The notes beneath the pieces were generated by a model. The model was not told where the DNA came from and did not search any database. It was given only the letters and a program-made list of their open reading frames with translations. A stretch of DNA of 40,872 nucleotides from JAGQOZ01 sp041399205 (GTDB lineage Bacteria; Planctomycetota; Planctomycetia; Pirellulales; Pirellulaceae): assembly GCA_041399205.1 (NCBI GenBank), contig JAWKTK010000038.1, positions 1 to 40,872 of the forward strand. Direction: 5' to 3'. Numbering within the stretch: position 1 is the stretch's first letter; the number at the start of each line of letters is the position of its first letter. Below, piece after piece: positions 28,907-36,784 of this stretch. The translations under genes were made by a program, and so were the position numbers.

Positions 28907-29719
28907 CTACAGTCCTAACACATCAAACATGGAATAGAGTCCGGGCTGTTGCTTGGCCACAAACTTGGCTGCGGCTAACGCGCCCAGTGCATAGCAATCG
29001 CGGTTGGACGCTCGAACCGTCAATTCCACCGTTTCGCCCATCAAACCGAAGACTATGGTGTGTTCGCCTGGATTGTCTCCAGTGCGAATGGCGTGGTAGC
29101 CGATTTCTTCGTGTGGTCGCTTTCCAGGTCGGCCCGAACGACCATGAGCTTCTTTGGTTTGCCCCATCTTTTCAGCAATGATTTCGCCAAATCGCAACGC
29201 CGTGCCGCTGGGCGAGTCTTCCTTGAACCGATGATGCCGCTCCAAAATTTCCACGTCTGCGCCGGGTGCGTAGTCCTTTAACGATTCCGCTGCGATGGCC
29301 GCCAACTTCATTGTCAAATTCACCGCCAAGCTCATGTTGGGTGCAAACACCAACGGAATTTGCAGCGCAGCCGCTTTGATTTTTTGCTCCATACCGGCCT
29401 CTAAGCCAGTGGTTGCCATGACCAGCGGAACCGACTGTTTCAAGCAAGCATCTAGAATGACTTCCGCGCCGGCGGGCGTAGAAAAGTCAATGATGGCGTC
29501 GACGTTAAAATCGAGGCTGCTGGTGAATGGAATGCCGATTTCGCCCACGCCTGCTTTCTGGCCAGCGTCTTTGCCCAGGTCCGGCGACCCTGCGTATTCC
29601 AAGGCCGCCACCAACCTTAAGGCGGCATCTTGTTGAGACAATGCGACCAGACGTTGTCCCATGCGTCCTGCTGCACCGTTGATTGCCAAGCGAATTGGCG
29701 ATGTTGATTCGTTCACCAC
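28907..29719 (-). CDS. dapB: 4-hydroxy-tetrahydrodipicolinate reductase
   Basis: NAD(P)H-dependent reductase of lysine and diaminopimelate biosynthesis, 270 residues, complete. The GTG start at 29719 has AAGGA eight bases upstream. The nucleotide-binding motif is GAAGRMG (15-21). The substrate site is EILERHHRFKEDSPSGTA, with H162/H163, K166 and SGT at 171-173. FSTPAG near residue 79 and TTGLE near residue 103 are also typical. Its presence shows a cell making DAP or lysine by the standard route, consistent with a peptidoglycan-containing planctomycete. It is upstream of the small zinc-motif gene. Confidence 0.97.
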   Translation of the reverse strand: MVNESTSPIRLAINGAAGRMGQRLVALSQQDAALRLVAALEYAGSPDLGKDAGQKAGVGEIGIPFTSSLDFNVDAIIDFSTPAGAEVILDACLKQSVPLVMATTGLEAGMEQKIKAAALQIPLVFAPNMSLAVNLTMKLAAIAAESLKDYAPGADVEILERHHRFKEDSPSGTALRFGEIIAEKMGQTKEAHGRSGRPGKRPHEEIGYHAIRTGDNPGEHTIVFGLMGETVELTVRASNRDCYALGALAAAKFVAKQQPGLYSMFDVLGL

Positions 29720-29825
29720 TTTGACGTTCCTTTGTCCAACCGACGTCGCCGAGGCTGTTGTGAGCCTAGTTCAATGCGACACGTTTGTTTTCGAATTCGA
29801 TTCCGCACCCAACGGAACCCACAAG

Positions 29826-31226
29826 CTAACTGTACAGCTGAATGGCTTTGACGATTTCATCTAGATCATTCGCCACGCCCACCGCTCGGTTCGCAAACGA
29901 TGCGCGTCGAACGCCTCGAGCACCCAAGACTTTGTCGAATTGTTCTTGGTCTGTGGTGTGATACGCGACCGTAGCCGTCGGGTCCTTCAACTGATGCCCC
30001 GTCAAAATACAGACCACTCGATCAGACGCGCCAATGATACCTTCTTCGCGAAGCAACCGAGCTCCGGCGACACTGGCGGCGCTGGCCGGTTCACAACCAA
30101 TTCCGCCTGCCCCGACTTTGGCCTTGGCGTCCAAGATTTCCTGATCGGAAACTTGGCGCACGACGCCGTCACAAAATTCGAGTGCGCGGATGCATTTGTT
30201 TAGATTCACAGGCCGATTGATTTCAATGGCACTGGCAATGGTGGACGCCTTCTTATTGTTGGCGTCCAGTTCGTCATAATACTGACAAGCCAGTTCCAAA
30301 TTGGGCTGACCGTGGTTCCATCTGAGCTGACGTTTTTCGAACAGCTGGTACAACGTATCGGCGCCGGCAGCGTTGATGATGGCCAACCGAGGCACTCGAT
30401 CAACCAGCCCCAACTCCTTTAACTCCATGAAGGCTTTACCGAATGAACTACTGTTTCCCAAGTTGCCTCCGGGAACGACAATCCAATCTGGAACTTCCCA
30501 TTTCAAAGCTTCCAGCACGCGAAACATAATGGTCTTTTGGCCTTCCAGCCGAAACGGATTCACGCTGTTGACCAAATAAATTCCCTGGTCGGCTGCCACT
30601 TCCTTGACTCGGCTCATGGCGTCATCAAAGTCACCGGCAATCTGCATGGTCAGCGCGCCGTACTCCAACGCTTGAGACAATTTGCCGTAGGCGATTTTTC
30701 CCGACCCCACAAAGATGATTGCCTTCATCATCTGCGTCACCGAACAATACATGGCCAACGACGCGCTGGTGTTTCCTGTGGACGCACAGGCCGCTCGTTT
30801 CGCACCGATAGTGCTAGCGTGAGTAAACGCGGCGGTCATGCCGTTGTCTTTGAAACTGCCGGAGGGATTCATGCCTTCGTATTGCAGATACAGACACCCC
30901 GGCTGTAGATGGACGTAAGGTGCCACCGAATCGGCTTGCTGTAACAACGTCTGGCCTTCGCCCACGGTGACGACACGATCTTCCGGCACAAACGGCAACA
31001 GATCCCAGAACCGCCAGACGCCGCTAAAGCACAGCGGGTCCGTTCGGCGCGACCACTTTTGTTCGAACCAAGACAAGCGGTCGGGCACCGGCAACCGTGA
31101 CCAATCGTATGCTACGTCCAACAAGTCGCCGCATTTGCCACAAGAAACTCGAACTTCGCCGACATCATACGTTTGTCCACAGCTTGGCGAAATACAACGT
31201 TGAAAAGCAGCGTCGGTAATTGGCAC
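29826..31226 (-). CDS. thrC: threonine synthase
   Basis: PLP enzyme that converts O-phosphohomoserine to threonine; 466 residues. It starts with a GTG at 31226. An N-terminal zinc-ribbon-like set of cysteines (C11, C16, C29, C32) precedes the catalytic fold, as in the plant/archaeal-type enzyme. The PLP lysine is K126 in NPSGSFKDNG; ASTGNTSASLAMY and VPGGNLGNSSSFGK bind the cofactor phosphate and substrate. It is followed, after 106 bases, by dapB on the same strand, so two aspartate-family genes sit together. Confidence 0.96.
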   Translation of the reverse strand: MPITDAAFQRCISPSCGQTYDVGEVRVSCGKCGDLLDVAYDWSRLPVPDRLSWFEQKWSRRTDPLCFSGVWRFWDLLPFVPEDRVVTVGEGQTLLQQADSVAPYVHLQPGCLYLQYEGMNPSGSFKDNGMTAAFTHASTIGAKRAACASTGNTSASLAMYCSVTQMMKAIIFVGSGKIAYGKLSQALEYGALTMQIAGDFDDAMSRVKEVAADQGIYLVNSVNPFRLEGQKTIMFRVLEALKWEVPDWIVVPGGNLGNSSSFGKAFMELKELGLVDRVPRLAIINAAGADTLYQLFEKRQLRWNHGQPNLELACQYYDELDANNKKASTIASAIEINRPVNLNKCIRALEFCDGVVRQVSDQEILDAKAKVGAGGIGCEPASAASVAGARLLREEGIIGASDRVVCILTGHQLKDPTATVAYHTTDQEQFDKVLGARGVRRASFANRAVGVANDLDEIVKAIQLYS

Positions 31227-31447
31227 AACAAGTTCACTTTGTCAGAGGAGAAAACAGTAGTATCAGGTTAACGCAAACAACCAACGTAATCCCCAAACTT
31301 GAATCGCAGAACAACGCGCGTCACCGTCCCAGCAACCGTTGGCTCGCAAAGTTTAACAGTTCAAGAAATTGTTCTACAAGACCGACGGAACCACTATCGT
31401 TTACCAAATCCTTGGGATACGGGAAACCAACTTGCCCAGCCATTTTG

Positions 31448-31475
31448 TTGACAATTGTCAAGCCCAATATAGAAT
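31448..31475 (+). promoter_or_regulatory. promoter with palindromic -35 for dksA-like gene
   Basis: TTGACA (31448-31453), a 16-base spacer and TAGAAT (31470-31475) form a good sigma-70-type promoter about 60 bases before the dksA-like start. The -35 is embedded in the perfect 14-base palindrome ttgacaattgtcaa (31448-31461), a plausible operator. Confidence 0.65.
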
Positions 31476-31536
31476 GACGAGGCTATAGACATGAAACGCT
31501 AGTTAATCACTGGGTATTAGACGGAGACGCGGTCCG

Positions 31537-31917
31537 ATGGTCAAACGAGTTATGAAAAAGGCAGAAATGAAGGTGTACAAGGAACGCCTCCTGATGCTGC
31601 GAGCTCGTCTCCGCGGGGATGTTTCAGCAATGGAACAAAACTCGCTTCGTAAGAACCGTTCGGAAATGGGCGAAATGTCCACCGTCCCGTTACACATGGC
31701 TGATGTTGGTAGCGACAATTTCGAACAAGAATTCACGCTTAGTTTGATGCAAAACGACGGCGCTACACTGTCCAAGATTGAAGCTGCTCTTGAACGAATC
31801 GAAGATGGCGTGTACGGTTCGTGCGAAGAATGTGGAGCCGCTGTCCCCAAAACTCGCCTAAACGCCATTCCCTATACGCCCTATTGTGTCAAGTGTGCTA
31901 CCGAACTCCAAAGCTGA
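31537..31917 (+). CDS. DksA/TraR-family zinc-finger regulator
   Basis: A 126-residue protein of the DksA/TraR family. It has an N-terminal helical hairpin (residues 5-90, ending ALERIEDGVYGSC) and a C4 zinc finger C96-x2-C99...C117-x2-C120 (SCEECG...YCVKC). DksA proteins bind the RNA polymerase secondary channel and modulate transcription with ppGpp; shorter homologues may lack this activity. The ATG has GGAG ten bases upstream. The 3' end overlaps lspA by 32 bases in another frame, so the two are translationally linked. A good promoter precedes the gene. Confidence 0.88.
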   Translation: MVKRVMKKAEMKVYKERLLMLRARLRGDVSAMEQNSLRKNRSEMGEMSTVPLHMADVGSDNFEQEFTLSLMQNDGATLSKIEAALERIEDGVYGSCEECGAAVPKTRLNAIPYTPYCVKCATELQS

Positions 31918-32479
31918 ATCTGCCACCGGTTGTTGCCATATCCGTTGGCAGACACTCATTCTACCTTTGGTTCTGACCGTCCTGGGTTGTGCCGCTGACT
32001 TGGTAAGTAAAAACCTGGTCTTTTCGTGGCTAGGACTTCCGGGCGAAAGCGGCATTTACTGGATTGCCCGCGACTTGGTGGGCATTGAAACTTCCTTGAA
32101 CCAAGGTGCCTTATTTGGTCTAGGGCAAGGCAAAGTCGCTCTGTTCGCGGCGTTTTCATTTGTCGCGATCGCTGGAATCGGCTACTGGTTAACCGCCGGC
32201 AAGGCATCCGAAGATCGTTTTCTTGCCATCATTCTGGGGACGGTTCTGGGTGGCATTTTAGGCAACCTGTACGATCGACTGGGCCTTTGGTCCGTCGGGA
32301 TGGAGCCACGCGTTTACGCGGTTCGTGATTGGATTCGATTGAGTTGGGGCGAACATGTTTGGCCGAATTTCAACATCGCCGATTCGCTGCTTGTCATCGG
32401 GGCCGGATGCCTTGTCGTCTATTCCTACCTAAGCGAAGCTCGTTCGCCTAAATCGAACCGTGATACCGTTTCTGAATAA
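31886..32479 (+). CDS. lspA: lipoprotein signal peptidase
   Basis: Inner-membrane aspartyl protease that removes signal peptides from lipidated prolipoproteins; 197 residues with four membrane helices. Catalytic aspartates are D130 in GNLYDRLGL and D166 in NFNIADSLL; SLNQGALFG (N72) is also conserved. The start is taken as the GTG at 31886, inside the end of the dksA-like gene, because the N-terminal cytoplasmic tail then leads straight into the first helix. A start at an internal codon is possible. Overlap with the upstream gene points to an operon. Confidence 0.93.
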   Translation: MSSVLPNSKAESATGCCHIRWQTLILPLVLTVLGCAADLVSKNLVFSWLGLPGESGIYWIARDLVGIETSLNQGALFGLGQGKVALFAAFSFVAIAGIGYWLTAGKASEDRFLAIILGTVLGGILGNLYDRLGLWSVGMEPRVYAVRDWIRLSWGEHVWPNFNIADSLLVIGAGCLVVYSYLSEARSPKSNRDTVSE

Positions 32480-32550
32480 AAGACGTGTCGCATTCGGCTG
32501 CCCCAAGAACGCTAGTCAAATCCGTGAGGCCCTTTTTTGGGCGTAATAAT

Positions 32551-32579
32551 TTGACTCTAGCAAGAAGGCCTCCTATATT
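32551..32579 (+). promoter_or_regulatory. promoter for Rrf2-type regulator
   Basis: TTGACT (32551-32556) and TATATT (32574-32579) are separated by exactly 17 bases, a near-consensus sigma-70-type promoter about 110 bases before the Rrf2 gene. A short palindrome, taggccta (32675-32682), abuts the start codon and may be an autoregulatory site. Confidence 0.65.
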
Positions 32580-32686
32580 GTGCAGCTACATCACCCCAGA
32601 TACGGAGAGGCACATACCGTATTTTGCTATTTTTACTGGGACAGCTGGGTCAAATATTGGCGGAATTAATAGGTTAGGCCTAGTAA

Positions 32687-33124
32687 ATGAAACTTTCTCG
32701 AACGGTAGCATATGCCATTCAGGCCACGCTTCAGCTGGCCGAATTGGACTCTAATACCCCGGTACCCTGTAGCAAGTTGGCCGCACAAGGCGGCATGCCA
32801 GAACGATTCTTGCTTCAAGTCTTACGCAGTTTAGTGACCCACGGCATTCTGCAGTCGACTCGAGGTGTCGAAGGTGGATATTCGCTGGTGAAACCGCCGG
32901 AAGAGATCTCCGTGCTGGAACTGATCGAAGCGATCGACGGGCCAATGGCGTCCAATCTAGCGGCCGCAGATGGCTTGTCCGAAGTGTCCCAATCCAAGCT
33001 CCATTCTGCGTTGGAAGAAGTGACAACGACGGCTCGAGAACAATTGCAGGCGTTAAAAATTTCGCAAATCCTGCCAGTTCCCAAGCCTGTCGCTCCCGTC
33101 AACGACTTTCCGTCGGCCAACTGA
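32687..33124 (+). CDS. Rrf2-family transcriptional regulator
   Basis: A 145-residue winged-helix regulator. MKLSRTVAYAIQATLQLAEL and CSKLAAQGGMPERFLLQVLRSLVTHGIL form the helix-turn-helix, and RGVEGGYSLVKPPEEISVLELIEAIDG forms the wing, all diagnostic of Rrf2. The three-cysteine cluster that binds Fe-S in IscR/NsrR is missing: only one Cys is present, near residue 28. It should therefore sense something other than an Fe-S cluster. It has its own near-consensus promoter. It precedes icd by 90 bases on the same strand; whether it regulates icd is unknown. Confidence 0.88.
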   Translation: MKLSRTVAYAIQATLQLAELDSNTPVPCSKLAAQGGMPERFLLQVLRSLVTHGILQSTRGVEGGYSLVKPPEEISVLELIEAIDGPMASNLAAADGLSEVSQSKLHSALEEVTTTAREQLQALKISQILPVPKPVAPVNDFPSAN

Positions 33125-33214
33125 ACAGCGGCGCTTCATTGACGCTAGAAGACCGATTTGTTAGTGTCTCGAACTTTACCCGTTCAGACTCTATCTAAAG
33201 CGAGACGCGCGTCG

Positions 33215-34429
33215 ATGTCCAAGATTAAGGTGGCAAACCCCATCGTCGAATTAGACGGCGATGAAATGACTCGGATTATTTGGCAGTTTATCAAAGACAA
33301 GCTGATACTTCCGTACCTGGACGTAGAACTACTTTATTTTGACCTCGGCATTGAAGCTCGCGATGCCACGGATGACCAAATCACCGTCGATGCAGCCAAC
33401 GCCATCAAGCAACATGGTGTCGGCGTCAAGTGCGCGACCATTACGCCCGATGAAGATCGAGTCAAAGAATTCAATCTAAAGAAGATGTGGCGTTCGCCGA
33501 ACGGGACGATCCGCAATATCTTGGGCGGCACGGTCTTTCGAGAACCGATCATCTGCAGCAATGTTCCTCGTTTGGTTCCCGGCTGGACGCAACCGATTGT
33601 CATCGGGCGTCATGCGTTTGGCGATCAATATCGAGCCACCGATTATGTCGTTCCCGGCCCGGGGCGCTTGACCATGAAGTTCGAACCAGCCGATGGTGGC
33701 GAACCGCAAGAGTTTGAAGTCTTCCAGTTTCCGGGCGGCGGCGTAGCGATGTCCATGTACAACTTGGACGAATCGATTCGAGGGTTCGCTCGCGCCTGCA
33801 TGAACTACGGCCTACAACGAGGTTGGCCGGTTTACCTGTCCACCAAGAATACGATTCTGAAAGCGTACGATGGTCGCTTCAAGGATCTGTTCCAAGAAGT
33901 TTTTGACGCCGAATTCAAAGACAAGTTTGCAGCCAAGGGCATCACTTATGAACATCGCTTGATTGACGATATGGTGGCATGCGCCATGAAGTGGTCCGGC
34001 GGATTCGTGTGGGCCTGCAAGAATTACGACGGTGACGTCCAGTCAGACACCGTAGCTCAAGGATTTGGTTCGCTGGGCCTGATGACTTCGGTTCTGATGA
34101 CTCCGGACGGCAAGACCGTAGAAGCCGAAGCGGCTCACGGTACGGTAACGCGTCACTATCGCCAACACCAAGCTGGCAATGAGACGTCTACCAACCCGAT
34201 TGCGTCGATCTTTGCCTGGACACGCGGCCTCAAGTACCGAGGCCAATTTGACAACACTCCAGATGTCGTCAAGTTTGCCGAAACGCTGGAGGAAGTCTGC
34301 GTCAAAACCGTTGAATCGGGCTTCATGACCAAGGATTTGGCCATCTTGATCAGTTCCGATCAGAAATGGCTGACGACCAACGAGTTCTTGACCAAGTTGG
34401 ACGAAAATCTAAAAGCGGCAATGGCATAG
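33215..34429 (+). CDS. icd: NADP-dependent isocitrate dehydrogenase
   Basis: TCA-cycle enzyme that oxidises isocitrate to 2-oxoglutarate; 404 residues, the homodimeric 'eukaryotic-like' type. The ATG at 33215 gives the family N-terminus (MSKIKVANPIVELDGDEM); the 19 upstream codons are an artefact. Substrate-binding RSPNGTIRNILGGTVFREPI includes S94. LIDDMVACAMKWSGGFVWACKNYDGDVQSD carries the metal-binding aspartates, and AAHGTVTRHYRQH is the NADP site. It is followed by an intrinsic terminator, so it ends a transcript. Confidence 0.97.
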   Translation: MSKIKVANPIVELDGDEMTRIIWQFIKDKLILPYLDVELLYFDLGIEARDATDDQITVDAANAIKQHGVGVKCATITPDEDRVKEFNLKKMWRSPNGTIRNILGGTVFREPIICSNVPRLVPGWTQPIVIGRHAFGDQYRATDYVVPGPGRLTMKFEPADGGEPQEFEVFQFPGGGVAMSMYNLDESIRGFARACMNYGLQRGWPVYLSTKNTILKAYDGRFKDLFQEVFDAEFKDKFAAKGITYEHRLIDDMVACAMKWSGGFVWACKNYDGDVQSDTVAQGFGSLGLMTSVLMTPDGKTVEAEAAHGTVTRHYRQHQAGNETSTNPIASIFAWTRGLKYRGQFDNTPDVVKFAETLEEVCVKTVESGFMTKDLAILISSDQKWLTTNEFLTKLDENLKAAMA

Positions 34430-34467
34430 CGTTCGCTAATCGAAGAATGATAGTCGCAAAAATCACA

Positions 34468-34496
34468 GGGTTCGCATTGTAGCGAACCCTTTTTTA
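34468..34496 (+). terminator. intrinsic terminator after icd
   Basis: Perfect 8-bp stem gggttcgc (34468-34475) and gcgaaccc (34482-34489) with a six-base loop, followed directly by T6. A canonical rho-independent terminator 38 bases after the icd stop. Confidence 0.92.
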
Positions 34497-35614
34497 TGAT
34501 TGGTTCGCGTCCAAAGTCCAAGGAAATCAGTTTGGTGCGTAAAGACGTTGCGTCTCGATTTCGTGACATCGCCAGCGGCAGGACCCGCGGCGTCGTCGCC
34601 TGTTTCGCTCGAATGCTGCTTTCCGTGGCAGAAGTTCCCTATCGCTGGGTCGTTATGGCGCGCAATCGTCGATTCGACCAAGGACGCAACGTCACTCAAG
34701 TCGAAGTGCCGGTCATCAGCGTCGGCAATCTTACGTTGGGTGGCACCGGAAAAACGCCATTTATTGAATGGTTGGCCCATTGGTTTCGCCAGCGTGAAGT
34801 GCGAGTTTCGATTGTGAGCCGAGGTTACGGAGCGAAGAAGGCCGAGCAACGAAATGACGAAGCCAAACAGCTAGACCAACTCTTGCCCGACGTGCCTCAT
34901 TTGCAAAACCCCGATCGCATTGCGGCCGCCAACGTGGCCATCGAAGAACTCGCCACTCAGCTGATCCTACTGGACGACGGTTTTCAACACCGGCGGTTGG
35001 CTCGAGACTTAGACATTGTGCTGATCGATGCCACCGAACCGTTTGGATTCGACCATGTGTTTCCTCGAGGCACTTTGCGCGAGCCGCTAGACGGTTTGCG
35101 TCGAGCGGACTTGGTCGTGATCACGCGTTCGGACCTTGTTGAACCAGCGCAACTGCAAGCCATTCAGCATCGACTGGCGCAAATCGTTCCAGATACGCCC
35201 GTGCTAACTGCGGTACACCAGCCAGCTCATTTGCGAACTTCCAGTGGGCGAACTGTAGCGTTGGATTTTCTGACCGACAAGCGAATCGGCGTTTTTTCGG
35301 CCATTGGAAATCCTGCTGCGTTTCAGAAATCAATCGCGCAAACCGGAGCGGTCGTGGCTGCTGCGCTGGAGTTTCCCGATCACCACATATTTGACGAAAC
35401 CGACATTGCAGAAATTCAGCGTTGGGTCCAGCAATCGGGACCGTTTGACGTTTTGGTGTGCACGCACAAAGATCTAGTCAAACTAAACGTGGACCGATTG
35501 GCAGGATGTCCTTTGTTTGCGTTCAGCATTCAGATGGCGTTTCCTGGCGGCACGGACGCATTGGACGTTAAGCTGCAACACGTTCTAGATCAGATTCCTG
35601 CTGACGCTTGGTAG
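34496..35614 (+). CDS. lpxK: tetraacyldisaccharide 4'-kinase
   Basis: Membrane-associated kinase that phosphorylates lipid A disaccharide at the 4' position; 372 residues. The P-loop is NLTLGGTGKTP (G82-T87), then VSRGYGAKK, and DDGFQHRRLARD near residues 160-171. The first ATG (34496) lies directly in the T run of the icd terminator and has no ribosome-binding site. AAGGA at 34520-34524 suits a TTG at 34532 (7 bases) or GTG at 34535 (10 bases) better, giving about 360 residues. It overlaps the convergent gene by 47 bases. The presence of LpxK implies lipid A is made. Confidence 0.94.
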   Translation: MIGSRPKSKEISLVRKDVASRFRDIASGRTRGVVACFARMLLSVAEVPYRWVVMARNRRFDQGRNVTQVEVPVISVGNLTLGGTGKTPFIEWLAHWFRQREVRVSIVSRGYGAKKAEQRNDEAKQLDQLLPDVPHLQNPDRIAAANVAIEELATQLILLDDGFQHRRLARDLDIVLIDATEPFGFDHVFPRGTLREPLDGLRRADLVVITRSDLVEPAQLQAIQHRLAQIVPDTPVLTAVHQPAHLRTSSGRTVALDFLTDKRIGVFSAIGNPAAFQKSIAQTGAVVAAALEFPDHHIFDETDIAEIQRWVQQSGPFDVLVCTHKDLVKLNVDRLAGCPLFAFSIQMAFPGGTDALDVKLQHVLDQIPADAW

Positions 35615-36573
35615 TCAGTTGCCACCACAAACTGGGAATCGTTTGTTGGTGGTCTCCTTGAAAATAGTAACTACTTCCGCCATCCGCTACGGTTCGAACC
35701 AAGATTGTTTTCCAGGGCCGATAATAATACATGGGATGATCTTTGCCGGGTGGTCCTTGCCGAAAGGTCGTGGGGAGTTCGCACAAATCGAAGACCGCCG
35801 TGGTGAAATGCTGCAGTGGTTCGTCATGCTGGCGTTTGATATTACGGGCCATCGACAGGGCTTTTAGATAGACTTCGGGGCCTGTCACGGCGGAACCGAC
35901 GTTTAGAAAAACGCCGCCTTCTAGTTCCTGGATCGTGCGAGCGAAAATTAGAAAGTCCGTGTAACTGGTCTGACCCAATGCGGCTCCGTCGCAATTGGCG
36001 TGCGAATGGATAATGTCACTTCCCACGCTGACATGACAAGTGACCGGAATGCGGTTTCTCCAACCGGCCGCGGCAATGCTGAGATCTCGTCTGGGAAATT
36101 CGAATTCACTGATCGCTCGACCAACGCTTTCGCCCAGGCCTTCGTTACGTCTGGCTCCTTCCGCGATGAAATCGTTTAGCAAGCTGGTCTCTTTCCACAA
36201 CCCAAACTGGCCAACTTTTATCCACTTCGGCACGCTTTCGCTGGTTCCTTGGCCCCAGGCGAGTTCAAAGTCGTGAATGATCCCCGCACCGTTGGTCGCC
36301 ACATGCGTCACCAGTCCTTTGTCCATGAGGTCGATCACAAACCGAGAAAGCCCCAGCTTGATCAAATGGGCTCCCATCATCAGCACAATCGGCCGACCCT
36401 GCTTGCTAGCTGATATAAGCTGGCAGTGAATTCGGCGAATTCGGGGTGCGAATATAATTCGTCGGGACAATTCAGTTCCCGGCAATGATCGGGAGTCAAG
36501 TCGTGTCCTCGCTGGCAAAGCGGCGCTGCAAGCAGCAGATCTGATTTCGATCAAAAATTGGATAACGCGACAT
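35568..36573 (-). pseudogene. conserved protein of unknown function, two N-terminal frameshifts
   Basis: The main part reads GRPIVLMMGAHLIKLGLSRFVIDLMDKGLVTHVATNGAGIIHDFELA and, further on, VGSDIIHSHANCDGAALGQ and LEGGVFLNVGSAVTGPEVYLKALSM. These are well conserved in a family found in several phyla but with no function I can name with confidence; a Rossmann-like deoxyhypusine-synthase-type fold is a guess. The ATG at 36573 has AAGGA six bases upstream and opens MSRYPIFDRNQ. Two apparent one-base deletions, near 36520 and 36404, shift the frame, the middle frame reading RGHDLTPDHCRELNCPDELY. The 3' end overlaps lpxK by 47 bases. Confidence 0.65.
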
Positions 36574-36784
36574 CCTTGTTCCTTGGCTGAATAGCTCCAT
36601 CTATCCTGGCTGCTGGTGGTTCAAGTTATAGCGCATCGACCATGATCCGCAAACATCAGTCCGGAGAGTTTGCATGCACTCCGTTTGTTCTTCCGAGGCA
36701 GGCAAAGTGATCTTTGGTTGGAAGCCAGGTTCAGCTACACTGGCAGTGCAATCAAATGGGTTGGGACGAGGACGTTGTATCCGC

